Source: an uncultured Opitutia bacterium (GTDB taxonomy: Bacteria > Verrucomicrobiota > Verrucomicrobiia > Opitutales > Opitutaceae). From it: DNA of 64,000 nt. The stretch spans positions 1 through 64,000 of the forward strand of contig CAIMFY010000096.1 in assembly GCA_903840415.1 (NCBI GenBank). The letters are read 5' to 3'. Positions 51,761-60,302 of the stretch are shown here, one piece after another; the first letter of the stretch is position 1, and each line of letters starts with the position of its first letter. Below the pieces are notes generated by a model. The model saw only the letters and a program-made list of their open reading frames with translations, had not been told where the DNA came from and made no database searches. Made by a program: the position numbers and the translations under genes.

Positions 51761-51793
51761 AACTCTCCCGCCCGAAAGGCTGGAGAGTTTTTT
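51761..51793 (+). terminator. Terminator of the TonB receptor gene
   Basis: Stem aactctcc (51761-51768) with ggagagtt (51782-51789) and an inner gcc/ggc pairing, followed by a T-run (gttttttg). It is 24 bp after the receptor stop and only 22 bp before the next ATG, so the downstream gene needs read-through or a promoter within the hairpin. Confidence 0.75.
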
Positions 51794-51815
51794 GTTTTCG
51801 TGTCTTTGCTTGGGC

Positions 51816-52862
51816 ATGTCTGATCGCCACACCGCCGAAGACCTCATCGCCTTTGCCCGCGCCCTGCTGGTTGCTGCCGGCCTCGAGGCTGACAAGGCCC
51901 GCATCGTCGCCGAAATTCTCGTCGAAGCCGATCTGCTCGGGCACACGACACACGGCCTCGCGCTGCTCTCGCCCTACCTCGCCGAGATCGAAAAAGGCGC
52001 GATGGCGAAAACCGGCGAGCCCCGCGTGCTCGCGGATTTTCCGGCGGCGGTCACGTGGGACGGTCAGCGGTTGCCCGGCCCGTGGCTCGTGGTCCGCGCA
52101 ATCGACCTTGCCATAGCCCGGGCGCAGATTAACGGCACCTGCACCGTCGTCCTTCGCCGCAGTCACCACATCGCGTGTCTCGCCGCCTATCTCAAACGCG
52201 TCACCGACCAAGGGCTGATGGTGCTACTCAGTTGCTCCGATCCGAATCTTGCCAGTGTCGCGCCCCATGGCGGTCGCTCTGCCGTAATGACCCCCAACCC
52301 TTTCGCCGCCGCGTGGCCCACCTCCGGCGATCCTGTGATGCTCGACGTCTCGATGTCGATCACCACCAACGCTCTCACCAATCGGCTCAGCGCCGAAAAG
52401 AAAGCCTATCCGGGTCAATGGGCGCTCGATGGCGCCGGCGATCCGACCGACGATCCGGCTGTGCTTTCGGCTAAACCGCCAGGCGCGTTGCTGCCAATGG
52501 GCGGCCTCGATCACGGGCACAAGGGCTACGCGCTTGGCTTGCTCGTAGAGGCGCTCACCGGCGGTCTCGCCGGCCACGGCCGCGCCGATCCGAAGGAAGG
52601 CTGGGGCGCGAGCGTGTTTGTTCAAGTGATGTCGCCGGCGCTTTTCGGCGGAGCGGATGATTTCCGTCGCCAGACCGGATACCTCTCGGCTGTGTGCCGC
52701 GCCACGCCGGCTCGCTCCGGTTTCGAACGCGTCCGCCTTCCCGGCGAAAACGGTTTGCGCCGCCGAGCCGAACAACTCGTGCAGGGCGTCGCGCTCTATC
52801 CCTCGATCCTCCCTGCGCTCTCGCCGTGGGCGGAAAAACTGGGCGTGTCCATGCCGCGGTAA
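51816..52862 (+). CDS. Ldh2/malate-type NAD(P)-dependent dehydrogenase
   Basis: 348 aa, Ldh2 family (malate, L-lactate, ureidoglycolate, 2,3-diketo-L-gulonate dehydrogenases). Signature: ADLLGHTTHGLALLSPYL with the HxxHG motif, RRSHHIACLAAYL, SDPNLASVAPHGGRSAVMTPNPFA, LDHGHKGYALGLLVEALTGGLAGHGR. Substrate cannot be read from sequence; the adjacent rhamnose isomerase suggests a sugar-derived 2-oxo acid or lactate. ATG at 51816 with no Shine-Dalgarno. Confidence 0.88.
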   Translation: MSDRHTAEDLIAFARALLVAAGLEADKARIVAEILVEADLLGHTTHGLALLSPYLAEIEKGAMAKTGEPRVLADFPAAVTWDGQRLPGPWLVVRAIDLAIARAQINGTCTVVLRRSHHIACLAAYLKRVTDQGLMVLLSCSDPNLASVAPHGGRSAVMTPNPFAAAWPTSGDPVMLDVSMSITTNALTNRLSAEKKAYPGQWALDGAGDPTDDPAVLSAKPPGALLPMGGLDHGHKGYALGLLVEALTGGLAGHGRADPKEGWGASVFVQVMSPALFGGADDFRRQTGYLSAVCRATPARSGFERVRLPGENGLRRRAEQLVQGVALYPSILPALSPWAEKLGVSMPR

Positions 52863-52932
52863 CATCGCCGAACTGTCCGTCCTGTTTCGCGGCTGACATT
52901 TTCTTCCGCGCCCCGCACAAAAATGTTTTGCC

Positions 52933-54132
52933 ATGAACTCCGCTCAACTCCGCCGCGCCCGTGCCGCCCTCGCGTCCTTCGCCATCGAAACTCCCTCGTG
53001 GGGCTTCGCCGACACCGGCACGCGTTTTGGTAAGTTTTTCCAAGCCGCCGCTGCGATTGACCTCGGCGATAAGTTGGCCGACGCCGGCCACGTCCACGCG
53101 CTCACCGGCTGCTGCCCGACCGTCGCGGTGCATGTGCTCTGGGATTTCAAGCCCGGCGAAGATCCGAAAGCGGTGGCGCGGCTCGCCCGCAAGAACGGTG
53201 TGAAGATCGGTTCGATCAATCCGAACCTCTTTCAGGATCAATGCTACAAGTGGGGCTCGTTTGGCCATAACGATCCCGCGATCCGCGAGCGCGCCGTGCA
53301 GCATTGCGTCGACTCGATCGCGATCGGGCAGGCGGTGAACAGCGAGTATGTTTCGCTCTGGTTTGCCGACGGCATGAATTATCCGGGGCAGGGCAGCATC
53401 CGCGGCCGCAAGCACAGCTTCGAGGAATCCCTTCGCGCGCTGCATAAAAAACTCGGCCCGAAACAGACGATGCTGGTGGAATACAAACCGTTTGAGCCCG
53501 CGTTTTACGCGACCGACATCGCTGATTGGGGCATGGCGCTCCTCCTCGCGAAAAAAGCCGGCCCGCGGGCAAAAGTGCTCGTCGATACCGGTCACCATTA
53601 TTCGGCGCAGAACATCGAGCAAATCGTCGCGTGGCTCCTCGATGAGGATATGCTCGGAGGCTTCCATTTCAACGACCGCCGCTATGCCGACGACGATCTC
53701 ACCCTCGGTTCAATCGATCCTTATCAGGTCTTCCGCATCTTCCACGAAATCCATTTCTTCGCCGCCGACCGCGGCCGCGCCCCGAAAATCGCTTACATGA
53801 TTGATCAGTCGCACAACGAGAAACCCAAGATCGAGGCAACGATTCAGACTGTGGTGATGGCACAGGAACTTTTCGCGAAGGCCGCCATCGTCGATCACGA
53901 CGCGCTCCGCCGCGCACAGGCGAAGAACAATGTCGTGGACGCCGAACTCATCCTGAAAAAGGCGTTTTTCACCGATGTGTCTCCCGCGATCGCGGCGTGG
54001 CGCAGAGCTAACCAACTTCCTGCCGATCCGCTCGCCGAACATCGGCGCACGGGTTACGCCCGAGCCGCTGCCGCCGATCGCCGGGCGCGTCGCAAGGCTT
54101 TGGGCATCGTGCAGGGCGGCAGTTACGCGTGA
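52933..54132 (+). CDS. rhaI: L-rhamnose isomerase (RhaI type)
   Basis: 399 aa TIM-barrel sugar isomerase related to Pseudomonas stutzeri L-rhamnose isomerase, distinct from E. coli RhaA. IETPSWGFADTGTRFGKFFQ is the diagnostic N-terminus. Metal ligands are visible: E in VEYKPFEPAFYATDIADWG, D/H in LVDTGHHYSAQNIEQI, H and D in GGFHFNDRRYADDDLTLGSIDPYQVFRIFHE. Converts L-rhamnose to L-rhamnulose; characterised relatives accept several aldoses. Kinase and aldolase genes are not in the window. Confidence 0.88.
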   Translation: MNSAQLRRARAALASFAIETPSWGFADTGTRFGKFFQAAAAIDLGDKLADAGHVHALTGCCPTVAVHVLWDFKPGEDPKAVARLARKNGVKIGSINPNLFQDQCYKWGSFGHNDPAIRERAVQHCVDSIAIGQAVNSEYVSLWFADGMNYPGQGSIRGRKHSFEESLRALHKKLGPKQTMLVEYKPFEPAFYATDIADWGMALLLAKKAGPRAKVLVDTGHHYSAQNIEQIVAWLLDEDMLGGFHFNDRRYADDDLTLGSIDPYQVFRIFHEIHFFAADRGRAPKIAYMIDQSHNEKPKIEATIQTVVMAQELFAKAAIVDHDALRRAQAKNNVVDAELILKKAFFTDVSPAIAAWRRANQLPADPLAEHRRTGYARAAAADRRARRKALGIVQGGSYA

Positions 54133-54156
54133 GGCAGCACCGGTTTCCTGCCGGCG

Positions 54157-54957
54157 TTATTTTTTGCTCACGGAGAATTTTAGCCGGCGCACGATGCGCG
54201 CATAGAGCCACGGCAGAAACCGCATCACGTAGATCGCATAGGCTTCGCGGCCGACGTAGATTTCGTCGCGGCCGCGCGCGATGGCAGTGACGATGGCAGC
54301 GGCGCATTTTTCGGCCGAGATGCCGGTTTGGTGCGTGGTATCGGTGCGGCCGTGCTTTCCGCCGCTCGGGCCGAGGGCGTTGTCCGAGACCGCCGTCTTC
54401 ACGTAGCCCGGGCACACGAGCGTGATGCCGATGCCGTCGCGCCACACCTCGGCTCGCAGCGAATCGAAATAACCGTGCAGCGCGTGCTTGGCGGCCGCAT
54501 AGGTCGAGCGGCCCGGCGTGCCGACGTAGCCCATCACGCTGCTTACGACGACGATGCGCCCCGACCGCCGAGTGCGCATGGACGGCAGCACCGCTCTTGT
54601 GAGTGCCACCGGTCCGAAATAGTCCACTTCCATCAACGCGCGCTCGACTTCGGGTGCGGCGTCCATCGCGAGCGCACGCTGGCTCACGCCGCCGTTGTTG
54701 AGGAGCACGTCGATCTTCCCGCAACGGGCGAGCACGCCGGCGACGACGACAGGAAATGTTTCGCTCTGCGCGAGATCGAGCGGGACGACAAGATGTTCGT
54801 CGGGTCGCTCGCAGGCGCGGCGCACGCGTTCAAGTTCCTCTGGCCGTCGGCTGGAGAGCAGGAGCGTCGCGCCTTCACGGGAAAACGCGAGGGCCGCAGC
54901 CTTGCCGATTCCCGATGAGGCGCCGGTGATCCAAACGACTTGGCCGGCAAATTTCAT
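54157..54957 (-). CDS. Short-chain dehydrogenase, classical type
   Basis: 266 aa SDR. VWITGASSGIGKAAALAFSREGA (cofactor site), LLNNGGVSQ, SSVMGYVGTPGRSTYAAAKHAL (catalytic S, Y, K) and CPGYVKTAVSDNALG. The C-terminus has a hydrophobic/basic stretch (IYVMRFLPWLYARIVRRLKF) as in DHRS7-like membrane-associated SDRs. Second gene of a two-gene minus-strand unit; converges with rhaI. Confidence 0.87.
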   Translation of the reverse strand: MKFAGQVVWITGASSGIGKAAALAFSREGATLLLSSRRPEELERVRRACERPDEHLVVPLDLAQSETFPVVVAGVLARCGKIDVLLNNGGVSQRALAMDAAPEVERALMEVDYFGPVALTRAVLPSMRTRRSGRIVVVSSVMGYVGTPGRSTYAAAKHALHGYFDSLRAEVWRDGIGITLVCPGYVKTAVSDNALGPSGGKHGRTDTTHQTGISAEKCAAAIVTAIARGRDEIYVGREAYAIYVMRFLPWLYARIVRRLKFSVSKK

Positions 54958-54972
54958 GCGGCGTGAACGCGG

Positions 54973-55746
54973 TCAGCTGACCAATACGCCGCCGTTGATG
55001 TCGAGGGCGGCACCGGTAATGAAACCGTCGAACTCGCTCGCGAAATACACGGCGGCGCGCGCCACGTCGTCCAGGTTTCCAGCTCGCCCGAGGGGAATCC
55101 CGGCGATGATCGCGCGCTGGGTTTCGGGTGGCGTGTGCGTGGCGTGAAAGCTCGAGCCGAGGATTAGGCCGGGGGTGAGCGCGTTGACGCGCACGCCGTG
55201 CGGACCGAGCTCGCGGGCGAGTCCGCGGGTGAACGTCAGCATCGCACCCTTTGCCGTCGCGTAGGCGATGCCGCCCGGACCGCCGCCGTTGCGGGCGGCG
55301 AGAGAGGAGAGGTTGACGATGCTCGCGCCGCCACGGGTCTGGGCCGCGGCGATAAGGTGGGGCAGGGCGGCCCGCGTGATGCGCCGCGTGCTGCCGAGAT
55401 TAAGCGACATCGTCTCGGCCCAGAAATCGTCGTCCGATTCCGCGAACGACCGGCGAGCGATGAGCGAGCCCGCGTTGTTGACCAACACGTCGAGGCCGCC
55501 CAGAAAGTCGACCGCCGTGGCGACCAGCGGATCGCAACCTTCGGTGGCAGTCAGGTCGGCGCTGGCGCTGGCGCAGCGGCGACCGAGCTTGGTCGCCTCG
55601 GCCTTCAGGGCTTTCGCCCCCACCGTGCTCTTGTGATAGTGGACGAACACGTCGCAGCCGGCGCGGAGGAGGAGGTGGCTGATCGCGAGGCCGATGCCTT
55701 GCGCGCCGGCCGTCACGAGCGCGCGTTTGCCGAGGAGTTTGCTCAT
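54973..55746 (-). CDS. Short-chain dehydrogenase, 3-oxoacyl-ACP reductase-like
   Basis: 257 aa SDR. ALVTAGAQGIGLAISHLL has A-G-A in place of the usual TGxxxGIG start; HYHKS suggests an NADP-type pocket. VNNAGSLIARRSF, NLSSLAARNGGGPGGIAYATAKGAML (S, Y, K) and VNALTPGLI are present. The end (GFITGAALDINGGVLVS) is the FabG-like C-terminus. It lies 15 bp upstream of the other SDR. Substrate unknown; sugar or acyl substrates are both possible. Confidence 0.87.
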   Translation of the reverse strand: MSKLLGKRALVTAGAQGIGLAISHLLLRAGCDVFVHYHKSTVGAKALKAEATKLGRRCASASADLTATEGCDPLVATAVDFLGGLDVLVNNAGSLIARRSFAESDDDFWAETMSLNLGSTRRITRAALPHLIAAAQTRGGASIVNLSSLAARNGGGPGGIAYATAKGAMLTFTRGLARELGPHGVRVNALTPGLILGSSFHATHTPPETQRAIIAGIPLGRAGNLDDVARAAVYFASEFDGFITGAALDINGGVLVS

Positions 55747-55895
55747 GGTGAGATTAGGTCAGGTCGTCGACTTGCACATGTCGAGGCGAGAAATCCATCG
55801 GATGAGTCTGGCGTGATGCAGGGTGTGGATGCCAGGTAAGCCAAGCGCCATTTTTCGCGTCGCTGACGAACCACCGAACAGACAATGTGGCGGGG

Positions 55896-56552
55896 ATGAG
55901 CAATCCGACCGTGACCACCTACACTCCTCGAGAGGAACTTGCCAACGCGCTGACGCACGGCCTCGGGGCGGCGTTGAGTGTGGCGGGATTCGCGGTGCTC
56001 GTGACCCAGACCAGTCTGCACGGCGATGCGTGGCGGGTGACGGCGACGGCCATTTTTAGCGCGACGCTGGTGCTCCTCTACACCGTGTCGACGCTCTACC
56101 ACAGTTTCCGCGGCGAGAGTGTGAAGCGCCTACTGCGCAAATTCGATCACGCTTCGATTTTCCTGCTAATCGCGGGCACCTACACGCCGTTCCTGCTGGT
56201 CAATCTGCGTGGCCCGTGGGGCTGGAGCCTCTTCGGGGTGATTTGGGGGCTGGCCGTCGCGGGGGTGGCGCTGAAATTTTGGTTCGCGGGACGCTTCCGC
56301 CTGGTTTCGACGTTGCTCTACATCGGCATGGGTTGGCTCGTCACTATTGCGCTGCGTCCGATGCTGCAAACCGTGCCATCCGGGGCGCTCTGGCTCCTGC
56401 TGGCGGGCGGCCTTTCCTACACGCTCGGCACGGTTTTCTACCTGTGGAGACGCCTCCCATATCACCACGCGATCTGGCATCTGTTCGTGCTGGGCGGGAG
56501 CGCCTGCCATTTTTTCGCGGTGCTGGCGGCGGTGCTACCGCGCGTGGCTTAG
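55896..56552 (+). CDS. Hemolysin III / YqfA family membrane protein
   Basis: 218 aa, seven hydrophobic segments. Family features of the PAQR/HlyIII group: EELANALTHGLGAALSVAGFAVL, STLYHSF, RKFDHASIFLLIAGTYTPFLLV and RLPYHHAIWHLFVLGGSACHFF, which carry the conserved His/Asp metal residues. The ATG at 55896 is preferred to a GTG three codons upstream. Despite the name, members are usually not toxins. Convergent with the Gfo/Idh gene, 4 bp away. Confidence 0.9.
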   Translation: MSNPTVTTYTPREELANALTHGLGAALSVAGFAVLVTQTSLHGDAWRVTATAIFSATLVLLYTVSTLYHSFRGESVKRLLRKFDHASIFLLIAGTYTPFLLVNLRGPWGWSLFGVIWGLAVAGVALKFWFAGRFRLVSTLLYIGMGWLVTIALRPMLQTVPSGALWLLLAGGLSYTLGTVFYLWRRLPYHHAIWHLFVLGGSACHFFAVLAAVLPRVA

Positions 56553-56556
56553 GCTC

Positions 56557-57609
56557 CTACTTGCGCGGGCCGGGCCACGTGGCCGGACGAGCCCAGAATT
56601 TATCCCCCCGCCCGCCGTAGTAGTCCGAAAGCACGCGATCGATGACGGCGGAAGTGCGGCGCGCGGATTCGCCGGTGCTGGGGCAGGTGCCGTGGCCGAG
56701 CAATTCATCGACGATCGTCTGGATGAGCGGTTGGGCAACGTGGGGTGGTGTTGCGACGTCGAAGGACTCCACGCCGCGCACCGTTTCGAGCCGCAACGGC
56801 TCCGTGCCAAACACCGAAAGCGACAATCGTCCCGCCGTGCCGCCGAACTCCAGGCAGTCTTCCTTGACGAGGCTCGAGAAATTCCACGCCGCTGCGCCTG
56901 GCACACCTTCGGCAGTCCGGAAGGTCATCGCGACCGCATCCTCGACTTCAGCGATCGACTCCAGTTGCGCGGCGTGCCCGCTCACTCCTTCGAGCGGACC
57001 GCAAAAAAAATCGAGGAGATCGAGCGTGTGCGAGCCGACGTCGAGTAGGAGCCCGCCACCAGAATTTTCCGCGCTCACCCGCCATGCCCCTTTCGCGGGA
57101 TCGGCGTTGGCGGGCGTGGGCGTGGCCATGCGATAGTTCACACCGGTCAGTCGACCAATCGCGCCGCCGTCGAGAAGTTCGCGCACTTTCAGGAAACGGG
57201 GCATCGCGCGCCGGTAGTAGGCGACGAATAATTTTTGTTTTACGTGGGCGAGGGCCGCGATCATCGCGTCGCACTCGGCGGTGTGGCGCGCCATTGGTTT
57301 TTCCATGTAGCACGGTTTCCCGGCTGCAGCGGCGAGCAACGCGCCCTCGACGTGCGCGCCGGGTGGCGTGGCGACATAGATCGCGTCAACCTCCGGATCG
57401 GCGACCAAGGCGCGGGCATCGTCATACCAACGCGGCACACCGTGGCGTTTCGCGTAGTCGGCGGCGAGCGCGCCGTTGCGGCGCATCACCGCGACAAGTT
57501 GCGAGCCATGAGCTTTTTGAAAACCGGGGCCGCTCTTCACTTCGGTGACATCGCCGCAGCCGATGATGCCCCAGCGGATGACATCGCGGACGGGGAACGA
57601 GGTTGCCAT
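56557..57609 (-). CDS. Gfo/Idh/MocA family oxidoreductase
   Basis: 350 aa NAD(P)-dependent sugar or inositol dehydrogenase type. Rossmann start IRWGIIGCGDVTEVKSGPGFQ, AIYVATPPGAHVEGALLAAAAGKPCYMEKPMARHTAEC (EKP motif), and the GGGLLLDVGSHTLDLLDFFCGPL dehydrogenase motif. Substrate not determined. It is read divergently from the SGNH-DUF1080 gene with 155 bp between; no clear promoter seen. Confidence 0.92.
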   Translation of the reverse strand: MATSFPVRDVIRWGIIGCGDVTEVKSGPGFQKAHGSQLVAVMRRNGALAADYAKRHGVPRWYDDARALVADPEVDAIYVATPPGAHVEGALLAAAAGKPCYMEKPMARHTAECDAMIAALAHVKQKLFVAYYRRAMPRFLKVRELLDGGAIGRLTGVNYRMATPTPANADPAKGAWRVSAENSGGGLLLDVGSHTLDLLDFFCGPLEGVSGHAAQLESIAEVEDAVAMTFRTAEGVPGAAAWNFSSLVKEDCLEFGGTAGRLSLSVFGTEPLRLETVRGVESFDVATPPHVAQPLIQTIVDELLGHGTCPSTGESARRTSAVIDRVLSDYYGGRGDKFWARPATWPGPRK

Positions 57610-57764
57610 GAGCCGAATAAGGCCGAGTGCGCGGTTCGAGGCAAGATGGGGAAATGAAATGTCCGGACCGCTATGAGGTTGTGGCTCGTGAGAAGGTTGC
57701 CGGACGCGTTTGACGTGGCGGCTGCCGGCGGAGCACTCTTAGCGGCATCTGCCCCTCTTATCCC

Positions 57765-59087
57765 ATGAAAATTAACCGTTGGTTTTGTCGTGCCGTCTTG
57801 TTTTCGATTTCACTCCTCGGCCTACTCTCGGGCTGCGCACAAACGCCGGCGACGCCACACGCTCCAACGGCCGCGGCTGTGGTCGCGACGCTGCCACCAA
57901 GCCCGTTTGCTCTGCCACTGACCGACGATGGTCTGCCGGGCACGGGACCGATCCGGCGCTTCGAGTGGTTTCAAAAACTCTGGATCGAGCGCCGCACGGC
58001 CTGGGCGGCGCGCGTGCAACAGGATCAGGGCGCGATCGTTTTCCTCGGAGATTCGATCACTCAGGGCTGGGGCGACAGCATGGGCAGCCTATTTCCCGGA
58101 GTGAAAGTGGCCAATCGCGGCATCAGCGGTGACACCACGCGCGGCGTGCTTCTCCGGTTGCAGGAAGACGTGCTCAAGTTGCACCCGCGCGGCATCGTGC
58201 TGCTCATCGGCACCAACGATCTCGAGGAAGGAGCGGCGCCCGAAACGACCGCGGGCAACTTGAAGCTGATCCTCGCGGCACTGAAGCGACATGACGCCAC
58301 AATGCCGGTGGTCCTCTGCAACGTGTTCCCGAGTTCGTCGGAGAAGAAGCGGCCTTCCGACCAGATCAAGGCGATCAATCGGCTCTACTTTGCCGCGATC
58401 CGGGACGAGCCGCAGGTGACGATGATCGATACGTTCGCATTGTTCGCGAATGCACGTGCCGAGGCGAAGCCGGAGGAGTTTCCCGACCTTCTGCACCCCA
58501 ACCAGAGCGGCTACGGCAAATGGGAATCGGCGCTTCGGCCGGTCATGGAAGCGACCGGCTTGATCGCCGCGTGGCCGGATGACTTCGCGCCGGAGGCGGA
58601 CTTCACGACACTGTTCAACGGCCGCGATCTCACAGGCTGGAGCTACCCGGATGCACCCGCTTTTGACGGGCAACCGGCGAGCCCCGACGGTCGCTTTGTG
58701 GTGAAGAACGGCCGGATTGTCGTGACCGTTTCGCATGTTGAGCACGCCTACCGGAAGCTATGGACCACGCAGAAATTTCCAGGCGACTTCGTGTTGAAAC
58801 TAGAGTTTCGCGCGAGTCCCAACGCGGACAGCGGCATCTTCGTGCGCGAGCCGCAGCTGCAATGCCGCGACTACCTGATCGCGGGGCCTTACGTAAATTT
58901 GAAAAACTATCGGCCGCTGGATTGGAATGAGATTGTCGTGACGGTGAAAGGCGGTCTCGCGCACTGCACGTGCAACGGCGAAGTGCTGGTCGACGCCATG
59001 CCCGTGCCGCCGACCGGTCCGATCGGCTTGGAGAGCGACCACGGCCAACTTGAATACCGCCGCATCCGCGTGAGGGAGATCAAGTGA
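57765..59087 (+). CDS. Lipoprotein with SGNH hydrolase and DUF1080 domains
   Basis: 440 aa. Lipobox LSGC with the acylated cysteine at 24, so probably anchored by lipid. Residues ~90-265 form an SGNH/GDSL hydrolase: FLGDSITQGWGD (Ser97), NRGISGDTT, LLIGTNDLEEG and DLLHPNQSGY (Asp/His). Residues ~275-440 form a DUF1080 (3-keto-disaccharide hydrolase/LamG-like) domain: FTTLFNGRDLTGWS, NGRIVVTV, DFVLKLEFRASPNADSGIFVR, WNEIVVTVKGG, GPIGLESDHGQLEYRRIRVREI. The fusion suggests a carbohydrate-ester hydrolase that also binds or cleaves a sugar. Confidence 0.92.
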   Translation: MKINRWFCRAVLFSISLLGLLSGCAQTPATPHAPTAAAVVATLPPSPFALPLTDDGLPGTGPIRRFEWFQKLWIERRTAWAARVQQDQGAIVFLGDSITQGWGDSMGSLFPGVKVANRGISGDTTRGVLLRLQEDVLKLHPRGIVLLIGTNDLEEGAAPETTAGNLKLILAALKRHDATMPVVLCNVFPSSSEKKRPSDQIKAINRLYFAAIRDEPQVTMIDTFALFANARAEAKPEEFPDLLHPNQSGYGKWESALRPVMEATGLIAAWPDDFAPEADFTTLFNGRDLTGWSYPDAPAFDGQPASPDGRFVVKNGRIVVTVSHVEHAYRKLWTTQKFPGDFVLKLEFRASPNADSGIFVREPQLQCRDYLIAGPYVNLKNYRPLDWNEIVVTVKGGLAHCTCNGEVLVDAMPVPPTGPIGLESDHGQLEYRRIRVREIK

Positions 59088-59141
59088 CGGGTGCGCCGGT
59101 GGCGCGCGGACGCCATCAGACGGGAGAAAGCCGGCGCGTTG

Positions 59142-60302
59142 TCAGTGTGGCGGAAATGCGACGGCACCGGCGGCGACCTTTTCGAGGAAACGCGCGGTGA
59201 GTTGCGCCCGCTCGGCGAGGCTCGGCAGATGGACGAATTCCTCGGCGCTGTGCAGCCTGTCGCCGATCGGACCGAGGCCGTCGAGATTGGGGAGCCCGGA
59301 GGCGGAAAGGTTGTTGCCGTCGCTCGCGCCGCCGGTGTGGACCGATGTGAACGGGGCGAGCCCGAGTTCGCTGGCACTTGCTTGGTAGGCGGCCAGGGCG
59401 GCGGCCTCGACGGGTCCGCTTTCCTTCGGGGGACGATTGAACGCGCCTGTGATTTCCAGCCGGAAGCCATCGCGGGCGTTGATCGGGCCGGCGAGTTCGT
59501 GCAATCGCGCCAGCAGCGGTTCGCGGTCGGCGGAGCGCGTGATCCGGAGATCGAGTTTGGCCTCGGCGAAATCAGGCACGACATTTGTCGCGGGGCCGCC
59601 GCCGCGGATGTTCCCGATGTTGAGCAACACGCCCGGCATCTCGTCCGGCACGCGATGCGCCGCGACGAGAAACTCGGCGAGTGCAGCGATGGCGTTGCGG
59701 CCGGCTCGCGTGGGCGAAGCCGCGTGGGCGGCGCGACCGTGGCAGGTGGCCACGAAATTTCCGGTGCCCTTGCGCGAGTGAACGAGATCGCCGTTGGGGC
59801 GCGCCGGTTCGAAGATGAGGGCGAGGGAGAATTTTTTCGAGGTGCCCGCGGCGGCAAACAATGCGCCGCTCCCGAACGATCCGATTTCTTCGTCAGGCGT
59901 GAGGAGGACCTCGTAGCCGAGGCTCGCGGCATGCGGCGACTTTTCCATTTCGCGCAGGGCAGTCAGCATTACGAGGATTCCGCCCTTCATGTCAGAAACA
60001 CCCGGCCCGCGCAGGGTGCGCTCATCGAGCAGCGTGCAGGTCTGGAATTCGGAGTCGGCACCGAAAACGGTGTCGTAGTGTCCTGAGAGCAGAACCTGTC
60101 GGGCGGCGGTCGGCCGCACGCGAATGCGAAGCGCTTGGGCAGGCGTGCCCTCGAGTTGGAGGTGCTCAAGGTGCGCGCCGGGCAGCGTGGCAAATTCGAC
60201 GGCCAGAGCCGCTCGCATGCGATCGAGGCCGGCGAAATTTTCCGAGCCGGAATTGATGTTGGCCCAGGCGATGAGTAGGTCGCGGAGTGTGGAGGAGTTC
60301 AT
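59142..60302 (-). CDS. M20 family peptidase, carboxypeptidase G2-like
   Basis: 386 aa dizinc peptidase. Ligand motifs: LLSGHYDTVFGAD, RGPGVSDMKGGILVML, TPDEEIGSFGSG, HRLHSAEEF-equivalent GDRLHSAEEFVHL. The dimerisation domain follows HSRKGTGNFVATCHGRAAHA. No signal peptide, so likely cytosolic. The start overlaps the stop of the TrpF-family gene by 4 bases. Confidence 0.9.
   Translation of the reverse strand: MNSSTLRDLLIAWANINSGSENFAGLDRMRAALAVEFATLPGAHLEHLQLEGTPAQALRIRVRPTAARQVLLSGHYDTVFGADSEFQTCTLLDERTLRGPGVSDMKGGILVMLTALREMEKSPHAASLGYEVLLTPDEEIGSFGSGALFAAAGTSKKFSLALIFEPARPNGDLVHSRKGTGNFVATCHGRAAHAASPTRAGRNAIAALAEFLVAAHRVPDEMPGVLLNIGNIRGGGPATNVVPDFAEAKLDLRITRSADREPLLARLHELAGPINARDGFRLEITGAFNRPPKESGPVEAAALAAYQASASELGLAPFTSVHTGGASDGNNLSASGLPNLDGLGPIGDRLHSAEEFVHLPSLAERAQLTARFLEKVAAGAVAFPPH

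Noticed and set aside
55747-55895. Regulatory palindrome upstream of the hemolysin III gene (cgac...gtcg)
   Set aside because: Only a 4-bp arm; too weak to report.
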